Below are positions 43,258 through 51,774 of a stretch of 64,000 bases of DNA, piece by piece. How positions within the stretch are numbered: position 1 is the stretch's first letter; each line of letters opens with the position of its first letter. Where the stretch lies: contig NZ_VRTZ01000001.1 of NCBI RefSeq assembly GCF_008017545.1, forward strand, positions 310,001-374,000. The letters run 5' to 3'. Made by a program: the position numbers and the translations under genes. The notes beneath the pieces were generated by a model. It ran no database searches and was not told the DNA's origin. It was given only the letters and a program-made list of their open reading frames with translations. The DNA comes from Homoserinibacter sp. GY 40078. GTDB taxonomy: Bacteria; Actinomycetota; Actinomycetes; Actinomycetales; Microbacteriaceae.

Positions 43258-44256
43258 ATGACCCCCGCGGCCTCCGGCTCACCCAAGCGCGCCGCGATCG
43301 TCTACAACCCGATCAAGGTCGACCTGGCGAAGCTGCGGGCCGCAGTCGCCGCCGCCGAGAGCTCTGCCGGCTGGGCGAAGAGCCTGTGGCTCGAGACGAG
43401 CGAAGACGACCCGGGCTATGGCCAGACCGCGCAGGCCGTCGCGGAAGGCGTGGATGTGGTGGTCGCCGCTGGAGGCGATGGCACCGTCCGCGCGGTGGGC
43501 CAGTCCCTGCGCGGCACGGGCGTCGCGATCTCGCTGCTGCCGTCCGGCACCGGCAACCTGCTCGCCCGCAACCTCGGGCTCGACCTCAACGCGAACCACC
43601 TCGACGTCTCCGTCGGGCACGCGTTCACCGGATACGACTCGGCGATCGATGTGGGAGTGGTCGAGATCGATCGCCCCGACAGCGACGAGACGGAGGAGTA
43701 CGTGTTCCTCGTGATGGCGGGGCTCGGGCTCGACGCGAAGATGATCGCCAAGACCAACCCCGAGCTCAAGAAGCGCGTGGGTTGGCTGGCGTACGTCGAC
43801 GCGATCGCGCGCTCGCTCGTCGACAAGCAGGTGCTGCGCGTGCGGTACACCCTCGACTCGGGCGCCGAGCGTGTGACCCGCGCCCACACCGTGCTCGTCG
43901 GCAACTGCGGCTCGCTGCCCGGCAACATCCTTCTTCTGCCCGACGCCGAGCTCGATGATGGCCTGCTGGACATCGTGACCCTGCGGCCCGAGGGTTTCAC
44001 CGGCTGGGCGCGCGTGTGGGTCGGGATCGTGTGGGAGAACGGCGTGCTGCGGCGCAGCCAGATGGGGCGGAAGCTCCTGGGCCTGCGCAGTCGGCCGGTG
44101 CGCGCGATGCGCTACCTGCGGGGGCGCCGCTTCGACATCGCACTCGACCGCCCGGAGGAGTTCGAGCTCGACGGCGACGAGTTCGGCCTGATCACCGGAT
44201 TCCGGTCGCACGTGGATCCGGCGGCGCTCGTCGTGCGGATGCCCGCCGCGTCATAG
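43258..44256 (+). CDS. Diacylglycerol kinase-family lipid kinase
   Basis: A 332-residue kinase of the DAGK catalytic family (YegS/DgkB-like). Nucleotide-binding GGDGTVRAVGQSLRG (about 72-86) and LLPSGTGNLLARNLG (93-107) are intact, and AELDDGLLDIVTL follows in the C-terminal domain. Likely phosphorylates diacylglycerol or a related lipid at the membrane. The ATG follows a TAGCGT hexamer (43247-43252) by five bases, so the message is probably leaderless and transcribed divergently from serS across a 53-base gap. Confidence 0.92.
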   Translation: MTPAASGSPKRAAIVYNPIKVDLAKLRAAVAAAESSAGWAKSLWLETSEDDPGYGQTAQAVAEGVDVVVAAGGDGTVRAVGQSLRGTGVAISLLPSGTGNLLARNLGLDLNANHLDVSVGHAFTGYDSAIDVGVVEIDRPDSDETEEYVFLVMAGLGLDAKMIAKTNPELKKRVGWLAYVDAIARSLVDKQVLRVRYTLDSGAERVTRAHTVLVGNCGSLPGNILLLPDAELDDGLLDIVTLRPEGFTGWARVWVGIVWENGVLRRSQMGRKLLGLRSRPVRAMRYLRGRRFDIALDRPEEFELDGDEFGLITGFRSHVDPAALVVRMPAAS

Positions 44257-44283
44257 CCGACCACAGGCCCCGAGGCGTCGGAG

Positions 44284-44655
44284 TCAGCCCTCCGTGGTGC
44301 GGCTGTGCACCGTCACGGCGTAGCCGTCGCGGTCCTGGAAGACGAACGTGGTGCCGAACGGCCCTTCGAAGGGCTCCTGCAGGATCTTCACGTCCGCGGC
44401 CGCGAGGGTTGCGTGCAGCGCCGCCGCATCCGGATCGTGCAGCCAGAGCGCGACTCCGAGACCGAGCGGACCGGCCTCGAGGTCGACGCCGGGGGCGGGG
44501 TCGCGCACCGCGAAGGTCGGTCGGGTATCGAAGACGACGGCGTGAGGGGGCGAGAACGGGGCGCGGGTGAGGCCGACGACCTCCTCGTAGAAGGCCGCGG
44601 CCGCGTCGAGGTCGCGTACCTGGAGGGCGATGAAGTCGGGACCGGTGATGCTCAT
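44284..44655 (-). CDS. VOC-family (glyoxalase/bleomycin-resistance) protein
   Basis: A 123-residue single VOC domain. Two beta-alpha-beta-beta-beta halves are seen: FIALQVRDLDAAAAFYEEVV and GVALWLHDPDAAALHATLAA, then TTFVFQDRDGYAVTVHS. Proteins of this type bind or modify small molecules, sometimes conferring resistance. It is divergent from a MarR regulator, with two TGTCAG-N4-CTGACA sites in the gap, so it is probably induced by the MarR ligand. Function beyond the fold is unknown. Confidence 0.88.
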   Translation of the reverse strand: MSITGPDFIALQVRDLDAAAAFYEEVVGLTRAPFSPPHAVVFDTRPTFAVRDPAPGVDLEAGPLGLGVALWLHDPDAAALHATLAAADVKILQEPFEGPFGTTFVFQDRDGYAVTVHSRTTEG

Positions 44656-44668
44656 GGCGATTCCTTAA

Positions 44669-44709
44669 TGTCAGTTTCCTGACATCCAAGGTATGTCAGG
44701 ATGCTGACA
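44669..44709. promoter_or_regulatory. Two TGTCAG-N4-CTGACA operators
   Basis: Identical palindromes at 44669-44684 and 44694-44709, centres 25 bp apart, fill the 53-base gap between the divergent VOC and marR genes. The right copy includes the A of the marR start codon. They are probably bound by the MarR protein, repressing both genes. Confidence 0.8.
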
Positions 44710-45146
44710 TGGTCAAGAGCGATGCCCAGGTGGGCTACGTGCTGAAGCAGGCGCAATCCCTCCTCCACCTGAGGATGGAGGAGGCCCTCAAACCGCTCGG
44801 GCTCACCGTGTCGCAGTACTCCTGCCTGCATCACCTCCGCCGCGAGCCCGGCATCTCCGCGGCGACCCTGGCGCGGCGCACCTTCGTCACCCGCCAGTCG
44901 ATGAACACGATGCTGCGGCAGCTGGCCGACCGCGGCATCGTGCGGCGACCCGAACAGCCCGACAGCGGGCGCGCGCTGCCGACCGTGCTCACGGCCGCCG
45001 GCGACGAGGCACTCGACCGCGCCCAGGAGCTCGTCGACCGCGTCGAGCAGCGGATGCTCGCCGGCCTCACCGCATTCGACCGCGTCGCCCTGACACACGC
45101 ACTCGAGCAGTGCGTGAGTTCGCTCGGCGGGTCGGGAGCCGGCTAG
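44709..45146 (+). CDS. MarR-family transcriptional regulator
   Basis: A 145-residue winged-helix regulator: QYSCLHHLRREPGISAATLA and TRQSMNTMLRQLADRGIVRR form the recognition region, and EQPDSGRALPTVLTAAGDEA the wing. The start codon overlaps a perfect TGTCAG-N4-CTGACA palindrome, which points to autorepression; the other copy serves the divergent VOC gene. Its TAG stop and the stop of the convergent pheA share the palindromic bases CTAG. The signal is unknown. Confidence 0.92.
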   Translation: MVKSDAQVGYVLKQAQSLLHLRMEEALKPLGLTVSQYSCLHHLRREPGISAATLARRTFVTRQSMNTMLRQLADRGIVRRPEQPDSGRALPTVLTAAGDEALDRAQELVDRVEQRMLAGLTAFDRVALTHALEQCVSSLGGSGAG

Positions 45147-46066
45147 TCGAGCGGCGCGCCGCTCAGGATGTCGCGCAGCCAGTCGCGGGCGTCGATGAAC
45201 ACCTGGTCGTCGTACCGGCTCGTCACCTCGACGGTCTGCTTGTCGGCGCGCGGGTACGAACCCAGGAACTGCACGTTGGGGCTGAACCGCTTGAGGCCGA
45301 GCAGTGCATCCGCGACGCGCTCGTCGTGCACGTGACCGTCGAGGTCGACGATGAAGCGGTAGCGGCCGAGGGCGTCGCCGATGGGACGCGACTCGAGAAG
45401 GCTGAGGTTCACCCCTCGGGTCGCGAACTGCTCAAGCATCTCGACGAGCGCGCCCGGCTGGTCGGTGGGCAGCTCGACGATGACGCTCGTCTTGTCCGCA
45501 CCGGTGCGCGGCGGGATGGCCGTCGACTGCGCGACGAGCACGAAGCGTGTGACCGCGTCCGGGTTATCGGCGATGTCTTCCGCGAGCACATCGAGCGGGT
45601 AGTGCAGGGTGATGCCGGGAGGCGCGATCGCAGCATCCGCGATGTCCGACTCGAGGAGCTCGGCGGGCGCCGCCACGTTCGAGGTCGAGGGGATGTGCCC
45701 GTGGCTCGGGAGGGTCGCATCGAGCCACAGGTGGCACTGGGCGTAGGCGACGGGATGCGCGGAAACGACCTTCACATCCTCGAGGCGGGTGCCGGGTCGC
45801 GCGACGAGCTGGAAGTTCACGGGAACGAGATACTCGCCGATGATCCGCAGACCGGGGATCTTGGCGAGCGCATCCTGGGTAGCGCTCACGCCACCCTCGA
45901 CGCTGTTCTCGATGGCGATCATCGCGGCGACGCTGCGGCCGCTCACGACATCGTCGAGCGCTTCGCCCACGTTGTTGACGCTGTGCCACTCGGCGCCGGC
46001 GGCCTCGGGGACCTGGGCGAGCGCGACCCAGGTGAAGGTTCCGGCCGGCCCCAGGTAGCTGTACAC
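45143..46066 (-). CDS. pheA: Prephenate dehydratase
   Basis: Converts prephenate to phenylpyruvate in phenylalanine synthesis. The 307-residue monofunctional form is usual in actinobacteria. Catalytic domain: MYSYLGPAGTFTWVAL at the N-terminus, IAIENSVEGGVSATQDAL, and DKTSVIVELPTDQPG leading into a C-terminal ACT domain with NLSLLESRPIGDALGRYRF (ESRP, the phenylalanine-binding motif), so feedback inhibition is expected. The GTG follows a TAGGCT hexamer by six bases, so the message is probably leaderless. A 58-bp palindrome lies about 40 bases upstream. Confidence 0.95.
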   Translation of the reverse strand: MYSYLGPAGTFTWVALAQVPEAAGAEWHSVNNVGEALDDVVSGRSVAAMIAIENSVEGGVSATQDALAKIPGLRIIGEYLVPVNFQLVARPGTRLEDVKVVSAHPVAYAQCHLWLDATLPSHGHIPSTSNVAAPAELLESDIADAAIAPPGITLHYPLDVLAEDIADNPDAVTRFVLVAQSTAIPPRTGADKTSVIVELPTDQPGALVEMLEQFATRGVNLSLLESRPIGDALGRYRFIVDLDGHVHDERVADALLGLKRFSPNVQFLGSYPRADKQTVEVTSRYDDQVFIDARDWLRDILSGAPLD

Positions 46067-46107
46067 CCCGCGAGCCTATCGGGGCTCGGGTGCCCGTCCC
46101 CCATCTG

Positions 46108-46165
46108 GCGAGATGTCCGTTTCTGACCGTCTCGCGCGCGAGACGGTCAGAAACGGACATCTCGC
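46108..46165. repeat. 58-bp perfect palindrome between pheA and pgm
   Basis: Two 29-base arms, 46108-46136 and 46137-46165, are exact inverse complements with no spacer. The left arm begins GCGAGATGTCCGTTTC and the centre is CTCGCGCGCGAG. It sits in the 130-base gap between divergent genes, so it is not an ordinary terminator. It may be a dispersed REP-like element or a protein-binding site. No second copy was noticed in the window. Confidence 0.92.
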
Positions 46166-46196
46166 GGGATAGGGGACGGGGGATCAAGATAGAGGG

Positions 46197-47816
46197 ATGC
46201 AGACACGGGCAGGAACTCCGGCGCAGGCATCCGATCTCATCGACGTGAAGGAGCTCGTGGAGGCGTACTACCAGCGCACGCCCGACATGAGCGACCCGGC
46301 GCAGCGTGTGGTCTTCGGCACGAGCGGCCACCGCGGGTCGAGCCTCGACGGAGCCTTCACAGAGACGCACATCGCCGCGATCACGCAGGCGATCGTCGAG
46401 TACCGTGCGGCGCAGGGCATCACCGGGCCCCTCTTCATCGGCGCCGACACGCACGGCCTCTCCGCCCCCGCCCAGACCACCGCGCTCGGCGTGCTCGAGG
46501 CGAACGGCGTCCACGCGATCGCCGATTCGTTCGACGACTACGTGCCGACCCCGGCGCTCAGCCGCGCGATCATCCGCTACAACACCGAGAACGCGGGTCG
46601 CCCGCAGGCCGACGGCATCGTCATCACGCCGAGCCACAACCCGCCCCGCGACGGCGGCTTCAAGTACAACCCCCCGCACGGCGGCCCCGCCGACTCGGAT
46701 GCCACGGGCTGGATCGCGAGCCGCGCGAACGCGATCATCGAAGACGGCAACCGCGATGTGCGTTTCTCGGAGCCGAGCGGTGTCGACGGATACGACTTCC
46801 GCGGCGAGTACGTCGACGACCTGCGGAACGTGCTCGACATGGATGCGATCGCGCGCTCGGGCCTGAAGCTCGGCGCCGACCCGCTCGGAGGCGCGAGCGT
46901 CGGCTATTGGAAGCTCATCGGCGAACGCTACGGGCTCGACCTCGACGTCGTGAACCCGCTCGTCGACCCGGCCTGGGCGTTCATGACGCTCGACTGGGAC
47001 GAGAAGATCCGCATGGATCCGTCGTCCCCCTCGGCGATGGCCTCGGTCGTGGCGCGCGCGGGCGACTACGCGATCCTCACCGGCAACGACGCCGACGCCG
47101 ATCGCCATGGCATCGTCACCCCCGACGGCGGGCTCATGAACCCGAACCACTACCTCGCCGTCGCGATCCGCTACCTCTACGGCAACCGACCCGGGTGGCG
47201 CACGGACGCCGCGATCGGCAAGACGCTCGTCTCGAGTTCGATGATCGACCGTGTCGCGGGGTCGCTCGGCCGGCGCCTCTGGGAGGTCCCCGTCGGCTTC
47301 AAGTGGTTCGTGCCGGGGCTCGTCGACGGATCGGTCGGGTTCGGCGGCGAGGAGAGCGCCGGCGCGAGCTTCCTCACGCTCGACGGCAAAGCCTGGACGA
47401 CCGACAAGGACGGCATCCTTCTCGCCCTGCTGGCCGCCGAGATCCGCGCGGTCACCGGCAAGAGCCCGTCGCAGCTGTACCGCGAACTCACCGAGGAGTT
47501 CGGCGATCCGGCCTACGCCCGGGTGGACGCCGCCGCGACCCCCGAGCAGAAGGCACGGCTCGGCAAGTTGTCGGGCGACGACATCACGGCGGATGCTCTC
47601 GCCGGCGACCCGATCACGGCGAAGCTCAGTCACGCTCCCGGCAACGGTGCGGCGATCGGCGGCGTGAAGGTCACAAGCGAACACGCCTGGTTCGCGGCGC
47701 GCCCATCCGGCACCGAGAACGTCTACAAGATCTACGCGGAGTCGTTCCGCGGCCCGGAGCACCTCGCCGAAGTGCAGGCTGAGGCGAAGCGGATCGTGGA
47801 CACCGCGCTCGGCTGA
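46197..47816 (+). CDS. pgm: Phosphoglucomutase (alpha-D-glucose)
   Basis: Interconverts glucose 1-phosphate and glucose 6-phosphate; 539 residues, typical of the bacterial Pgm branch. The early FGTSGHRGSSLDGAF segment, the phosphoserine loop TPSHNPPRDGG (Ser about 146), the metal-binding DADADRHGI and sugar-binding GGEESAGASF are intact, with the phosphate-binding RPSGTENVYKIY at the C-terminus. The ATG is preceded by AGAGGG very close by. Links cellobiose and glycogen use with central metabolism. A GATCGCG/CGCGATC hairpin follows near 47834-47850. Confidence 0.95.
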   Translation: MQTRAGTPAQASDLIDVKELVEAYYQRTPDMSDPAQRVVFGTSGHRGSSLDGAFTETHIAAITQAIVEYRAAQGITGPLFIGADTHGLSAPAQTTALGVLEANGVHAIADSFDDYVPTPALSRAIIRYNTENAGRPQADGIVITPSHNPPRDGGFKYNPPHGGPADSDATGWIASRANAIIEDGNRDVRFSEPSGVDGYDFRGEYVDDLRNVLDMDAIARSGLKLGADPLGGASVGYWKLIGERYGLDLDVVNPLVDPAWAFMTLDWDEKIRMDPSSPSAMASVVARAGDYAILTGNDADADRHGIVTPDGGLMNPNHYLAVAIRYLYGNRPGWRTDAAIGKTLVSSSMIDRVAGSLGRRLWEVPVGFKWFVPGLVDGSVGFGGEESAGASFLTLDGKAWTTDKDGILLALLAAEIRAVTGKSPSQLYRELTEEFGDPAYARVDAAATPEQKARLGKLSGDDITADALAGDPITAKLSHAPGNGAAIGGVKVTSEHAWFAARPSGTENVYKIYAESFRGPEHLAEVQAEAKRIVDTALG

Positions 47817-47840
47817 GCGCGCACCCCGTATCCGATCGCG

Positions 47841-49118
47841 CTACGCGATCGAGTAGATGCGCACCGTCGAGTCGGTGTGCTGCTCGTACAGCACGTGCTG
47901 CAACTCGCGCGCGTCGCCGTCCTCGTTGTGACTCACGAAGTACACGATCGGGCCGTCGGCGGTGTACTCGACCTTCGAGACCGTCATGGTGTGGTCGACG
48001 CCCGAGCCCGTCTCGCCCCAGTCGAAGATGCCCACGTCTCCGGGGCGCACCCGGTCGAGGTCGTCGGCGCCGTGCGACACGAACCCGAGCGACTTCAGGT
48101 ACGCCTCCATGGCGGTGGTCGAGATCCACGCCTTGCTGGCGAACCCGTTCGCGCCGGGTGAGCTCCAGGTGCCGTCCATCTTCCAGCCGCGCGCGATGAG
48201 GCCCTGGCTGGTGAAGTTCACGCAGTCGCCGCCGTAGGCGTTGTAGTCGCCCCAGTCGGCGAGGTTGTAGTCCTTCCAGTACGTGTTGAGGTACTCGAGT
48301 TGCGCCGACACATCGCCGCCGGTCGGCTGCGCGCCGGTCGCGGACTCGACGACCTTCGCGCGGTAGTCCTCGGCGTCGGCGATCATCACCTGCGACGCGG
48401 CCGTCGCGGCGTCGAGAGCGGCGGGGAGGTCGCCCGCGGATGCGTCCTGCACCGTGGCGAGGGCCGTTGCGAAGGCGTCCTCGGTGCTCTTCTCGGCGTC
48501 GGCGTAGTCGCTGAGCAGCGACGCGCCTTCCGCCTGGAGCGAGGCGCGGAAGTCGCTCCACGCGGTCTGGAGCTCTGCGGCCGCGGCGGCCACCTGGTCG
48601 GGTGCCGCGGCGACGGTCGCCGTGAGCGAGGCGAGACCGGATTCGAGCACGGCCGACTCTGCGTCGAGGTCGGCGACGGATGCGGTGGCGGTGTCGAGCG
48701 CCGGTCGGGTGAGAAGCGCCGCGTCGTCGCCCGCGACGGCAGCGCTCGCGTCGTCGGCGGCGGCACGCAGCGCGTCGGCCGCGTCGCTCGTCACGAGCGG
48801 GCTGCCTCCGGCGAGCACGGCGTCGACCTGCGCGACGGATGCGGCGGGTCCGCCGTCCACCCCGGCAGCGGCGAACGCATCGTCGAGACCCTGCCGAAGC
48901 TCGGCGACCTTCGCCGCGGCGGTGTCGTAGCGCGAGACGGCGACCGCGCGGGCGATGGCGGGCGGCACGAGCACCGCCACCAGCACGATTCCGACGACGA
49001 CAGCGGCGGCGATGATGAGCGCGACGATACGTCGCCTGCGCAGTTGGGCGCGGCGGCGGTCCCGCGGACGAACGAGGGGTTCGGGCGTCGGACGAGGGGG
49101 GTTCTCCAGCACGCTCAC
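47841..49118 (-). CDS. Membrane-anchored coiled-coil protein with C-terminal amidase-like (Amidase_6) domain
   Basis: A 425-residue envelope protein. Cytoplasmic Arg-rich N-terminus, one membrane helix (about 31-57), then a long Ala/Asp-rich helical region (60-260), probably a coiled coil. The C-terminal domain has AYGGDCVNFTSQGLIARGW (likely catalytic Cys about 299), HGADDLDRVRPGDVGIFDWG and DHTMTVSKV (likely His), as in the papain-like Amidase_6 family. It probably processes cell-wall material outside the cell; the substrate is not known. It converges on pgm. Confidence 0.85.
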   Translation of the reverse strand: MSVLENPPRPTPEPLVRPRDRRRAQLRRRRIVALIIAAAVVVGIVLVAVLVPPAIARAVAVSRYDTAAAKVAELRQGLDDAFAAAGVDGGPAASVAQVDAVLAGGSPLVTSDAADALRAAADDASAAVAGDDAALLTRPALDTATASVADLDAESAVLESGLASLTATVAAAPDQVAAAAAELQTAWSDFRASLQAEGASLLSDYADAEKSTEDAFATALATVQDASAGDLPAALDAATAASQVMIADAEDYRAKVVESATGAQPTGGDVSAQLEYLNTYWKDYNLADWGDYNAYGGDCVNFTSQGLIARGWKMDGTWSSPGANGFASKAWISTTAMEAYLKSLGFVSHGADDLDRVRPGDVGIFDWGETGSGVDHTMTVSKVEYTADGPIVYFVSHNEDGDARELQHVLYEQHTDSTVRIYSIA

Positions 49119-49209
49119 CGCGGAATGATACCTCCGGCCCCTCCGAGGGCACCTGGCATACGGCGGCGGGGCCCGTCATCCGGTGCTGTGTGACGCCGAC
49201 GCACAGCCG

Positions 49210-49303
49210 TGGGAGCGCTCTCTTGACATCGCCTCACAGACCTGCATATCCTGTCCCCGATTCTGTGGGAGCGCTCCCACGCAACCCGAGGGAGCGCTCT
49301 CAC
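49210..49303 (+). promoter_or_regulatory. cebE promoter with three CebR-type boxes
   Basis: Box 2 (49265-49280, GTGGGAGCGCTCCCAC) contains a perfect TGGGAGCGCTCCCA, the 14-bp CebR box known from Streptomyces. Boxes 1 (49210-49223) and 3 (14-mer near 49289-49302) each differ at two positions. A -35 TTGACA (49223-49228) and -10 TATCCT (49247-49252) lie between boxes 1 and 2, so bound repressor would block initiation. Confidence 0.85.
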
Positions 49304-49345
49304 ACAGGATCTATTCCCCTTATCCACGCACACAAAGGAGTGAAC

Positions 49346-50656
49346 GTGAAGCTCTCACGCCGCACCGCCACTGCTGCTCTCTCCGGAACCGCTGTGCTCG
49401 CTCTCGCCCTCACGGGGTGCTCGGGCGGCGACAACGGATCCTCCGGAGACGAGGAGATCACCCTCACCGTCACCACCTTCGGGACCATGGGTCTCGACGG
49501 CCTGTACGAGCAGTACGAGGCCGACCACCCGAACATCACCATCGAAGCCACCAACATCGACACGGGCGGCAACGCTCTCACCGACTGGAAGACGAAGCAG
49601 GCCTCCGGCGGCCTGCCCGACGTCCAGGCCGTCGAAGAGGGCTGGCTCGGCTCCGTCATGGAGGTGTCGGACACCTTCACCGACCTTCGCGACTACGGCG
49701 CCGACGACATCAAGGACCGCTGGGTCGACTGGAAGGTCGAGCAGGCCACCGACCCCGACGGCCGCATCATCGGATACGGCACCGACATCGGCCCCGAGGG
49801 TCTGTGCTACAACGGCAAGCTCTTCGAGGCGGCCGGACTGCCGAGCGACCGCGACTCGGTCGCCGAGCTCTTCGGCGGCGACAGCGCCACCTGGGACAAG
49901 TTCTTCGAGGTCGGCAAGGAGTACCAGGCCGCAACCGGCAAGGCCTTCTACGACCAGTCGGGCTTCCTCTGGAACGCGTTCGTGAACCAGCAGGACGAGG
50001 GCTACTACAAGAAGGACGGCTCGCTCAACGTCGAGGGCAACGACACACTGAAGAGCTTCTGGCTCCAGCTCGCCGACGCCCAGCAGGCGGGCCTCTCGGC
50101 CAACCAGGCCCAGTGGGACTGGGGTAAGGGTCAGGCCTTCATTGACGGCACCTTCGCCACCTTCGTCTGCCCGGGCTGGATGCTCGGCGTCGTGAAGGGC
50201 AACACCGAGGCCGCCGGCGGCGACGCCTCCAGCGGATGGGACTTCGCCGACGTCTTCCCCGGCGGCGCAGCCAACTGGGGTGGTTCGTTCCTCACCGTCC
50301 CGACCACCTCGGAGCACCCGAAGGAGGCGGCCGAGCTCGCCGCATGGCTGACCGACACGCAGCAGCAGGTCGCGTCGTTCCAGGCCGCGGGCACCTTCCC
50401 GAGCGTCATCGCGGCGCAGACCGACCCGGGCGTGACCGGTGAGAGCGACCTCACGGCGTTCTTCAACGACGCCCCCATCGGCGAGATCCTCGGATCCCGT
50501 GCCGAGGGTGTCGTGGCCCAGTTCAAGGGCCCGGATGACGCCCTCATCCAGGAGCAGGTCTTCGGCCCATCGCGTACCGCACTCGACGCGGGCGAAGCCG
50601 ATGGCGAGACCACCTGGAACCAGGCGATCGAGACGCTGAAGCAGCTCATCGGCTGA
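49346..50656 (+). CDS. cebE: Cellobiose-type sugar-binding lipoprotein
   Basis: Substrate-binding lipoprotein of a family 1 sugar importer, 436 residues. Signal peptide with lipobox LTGC (Cys about 25) and a Ser/Gly/Asp linker. The mature protein has VTTFGTMGLDGLYEQYEADH and VCPGWMLG, the usual layout. The GTG follows a strong AAAGGAG. CebR-type boxes in the promoter and the downstream permeases, GH1 glucosidase and LacI regulator mark it as CebE-like, binding cellobiose or short cello-oligosaccharides. No ATPase is encoded here; MsiK elsewhere would serve. Confidence 0.92.
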   Translation: MKLSRRTATAALSGTAVLALALTGCSGGDNGSSGDEEITLTVTTFGTMGLDGLYEQYEADHPNITIEATNIDTGGNALTDWKTKQASGGLPDVQAVEEGWLGSVMEVSDTFTDLRDYGADDIKDRWVDWKVEQATDPDGRIIGYGTDIGPEGLCYNGKLFEAAGLPSDRDSVAELFGGDSATWDKFFEVGKEYQAATGKAFYDQSGFLWNAFVNQQDEGYYKKDGSLNVEGNDTLKSFWLQLADAQQAGLSANQAQWDWGKGQAFIDGTFATFVCPGWMLGVVKGNTEAAGGDASSGWDFADVFPGGAANWGGSFLTVPTTSEHPKEAAELAAWLTDTQQQVASFQAAGTFPSVIAAQTDPGVTGESDLTAFFNDAPIGEILGSRAEGVVAQFKGPDDALIQEQVFGPSRTALDAGEADGETTWNQAIETLKQLIG

Positions 50657-50669
50657 CCATCCCCACCCC

Positions 50670-50708
50670 GCGAGGCCCCTCGGAGGCACTGCATCCGAGG
50701 GGCCTCGC
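50670..50708 (+). terminator. 15-bp stem hairpin between cebE and cebF
   Basis: Perfect inverted repeat, GCGAGGCCCCTCGGA and its complement, with a 9-base loop, 14 bases after the cebE stop. There is no T run. Such hairpins after binding-protein genes usually protect the upstream message or cause partial termination, giving more binding protein than permease. Confidence 0.75.
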
Positions 50709-50730
50709 CTCGGAAGGATCGGAGGATCCG

Positions 50731-51774
50731 ATGACTGACGCCCGCCCGGCGTCCCCCCGCACCACCCTCACCCTGCGTCAGCGGCTGAGCCGAGCGGATG
50801 TGAAGTACTCGCCCTACATCTATGTGGCGCCGTTCTTCATCCTGTTCGGGCTCGTGGGACTGTTCCCGCTGCTCTACACGTTCGTCGTGTCGCTCAATGA
50901 CTGGGACCTGCTCTCGGGCCCGCGTGAGTGGGTCGGATTCGAGAACTACGCCACCGAGCTCGCCGACCCCTGGTTCTGGAACTCGCTCTTCAACACCTTC
51001 AGCATCTTCCTGCTGTCGGCGATCCCTCAGCTCATCGCCGCGACGTTCATCGCGGCGGTGCTCGACCAGAACCTGCGGGCGAAGACCTTCTGGCGGCTGA
51101 GCGTCCTGCTGCCCTATGTGGTGACGCCCGCCGCGGTCGCGCTCATCTTCTCGAGCATCTTCTCCGAGGACTACGGGCTCGTGAACAACCTGCTCGCATC
51201 GATCGGCATCGACCCGATCCTCTGGAAGCACGACACGCTCGCCGGTCACGTCGCCATCGCCACGATGGTCAACTGGCGCTGGACCGGCTACAACACCCTC
51301 ATCCTGCTCGCCGCGATGCAGGCGGTGCCGACGGACCTCTACGAATCCGCGGCGCTCGACGGCGCGGGACGCGTTCGCCGGTTCATGTCGATCACGCTTC
51401 CGAGCATCCGCCCGACCTTCATCTTCGTGGTGATCACCGCGACGATCGGCGGGCTGCAGATCTTCACCGAGCCGAAGCTCTTCGATGCGACCACCGCTAC
51501 CCCGGGCGGCGCCTACCACCAGTTCGAGACGACCACTCTCTACATCTGGAACATGGCGTTCAACCAGGACCGCTTCGGGCGGGCTGCCGCAATCGCCTTC
51601 ATCCTGCTCGTGATCATCGTCCTCATCGGACTCGTCAACTACGCACTCTCGCGAGGGATCGCCTCCAACGAGACCAAAGCCGCGAAGCGACGGACCGCGC
51701 GCCGGCTCGAACGACACCGTGCCGAGACGGCCGCCCCGACAGCCGCCGAGAACCACCTGGAGCGCCTGCCATGA
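50731..51774 (+). CDS. cebF: Cellobiose-type ABC permease, MalF branch
   Basis: Membrane subunit of 347 residues with about six helices. The EAA loop reads LYESAALDGAGRVRRF (about 205-220). A basic N-terminus precedes TM1, and the C-terminal tail of about 45 residues is charged (KAAKRRTARRLERHRAE). A GGAGG ribosome site lies six bases before the ATG, separate from cebE because of the hairpin between them. The stop overlaps the cebG start in ATGA. Confidence 0.92.
   Translation: MTDARPASPRTTLTLRQRLSRADVKYSPYIYVAPFFILFGLVGLFPLLYTFVVSLNDWDLLSGPREWVGFENYATELADPWFWNSLFNTFSIFLLSAIPQLIAATFIAAVLDQNLRAKTFWRLSVLLPYVVTPAAVALIFSSIFSEDYGLVNNLLASIGIDPILWKHDTLAGHVAIATMVNWRWTGYNTLILLAAMQAVPTDLYESAALDGAGRVRRFMSITLPSIRPTFIFVVITATIGGLQIFTEPKLFDATTATPGGAYHQFETTTLYIWNMAFNQDRFGRAAAIAFILLVIIVLIGLVNYALSRGIASNETKAAKRRTARRLERHRAETAAPTAAENHLERLP

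Noticed and set aside
45564-47762. Minus-strand open frame of 732 codons opposite pgm
   Set aside because: Antisense of a well-conserved phosphoglucomutase; the translation is low-complexity Arg/Val/Asp-rich with no domain.
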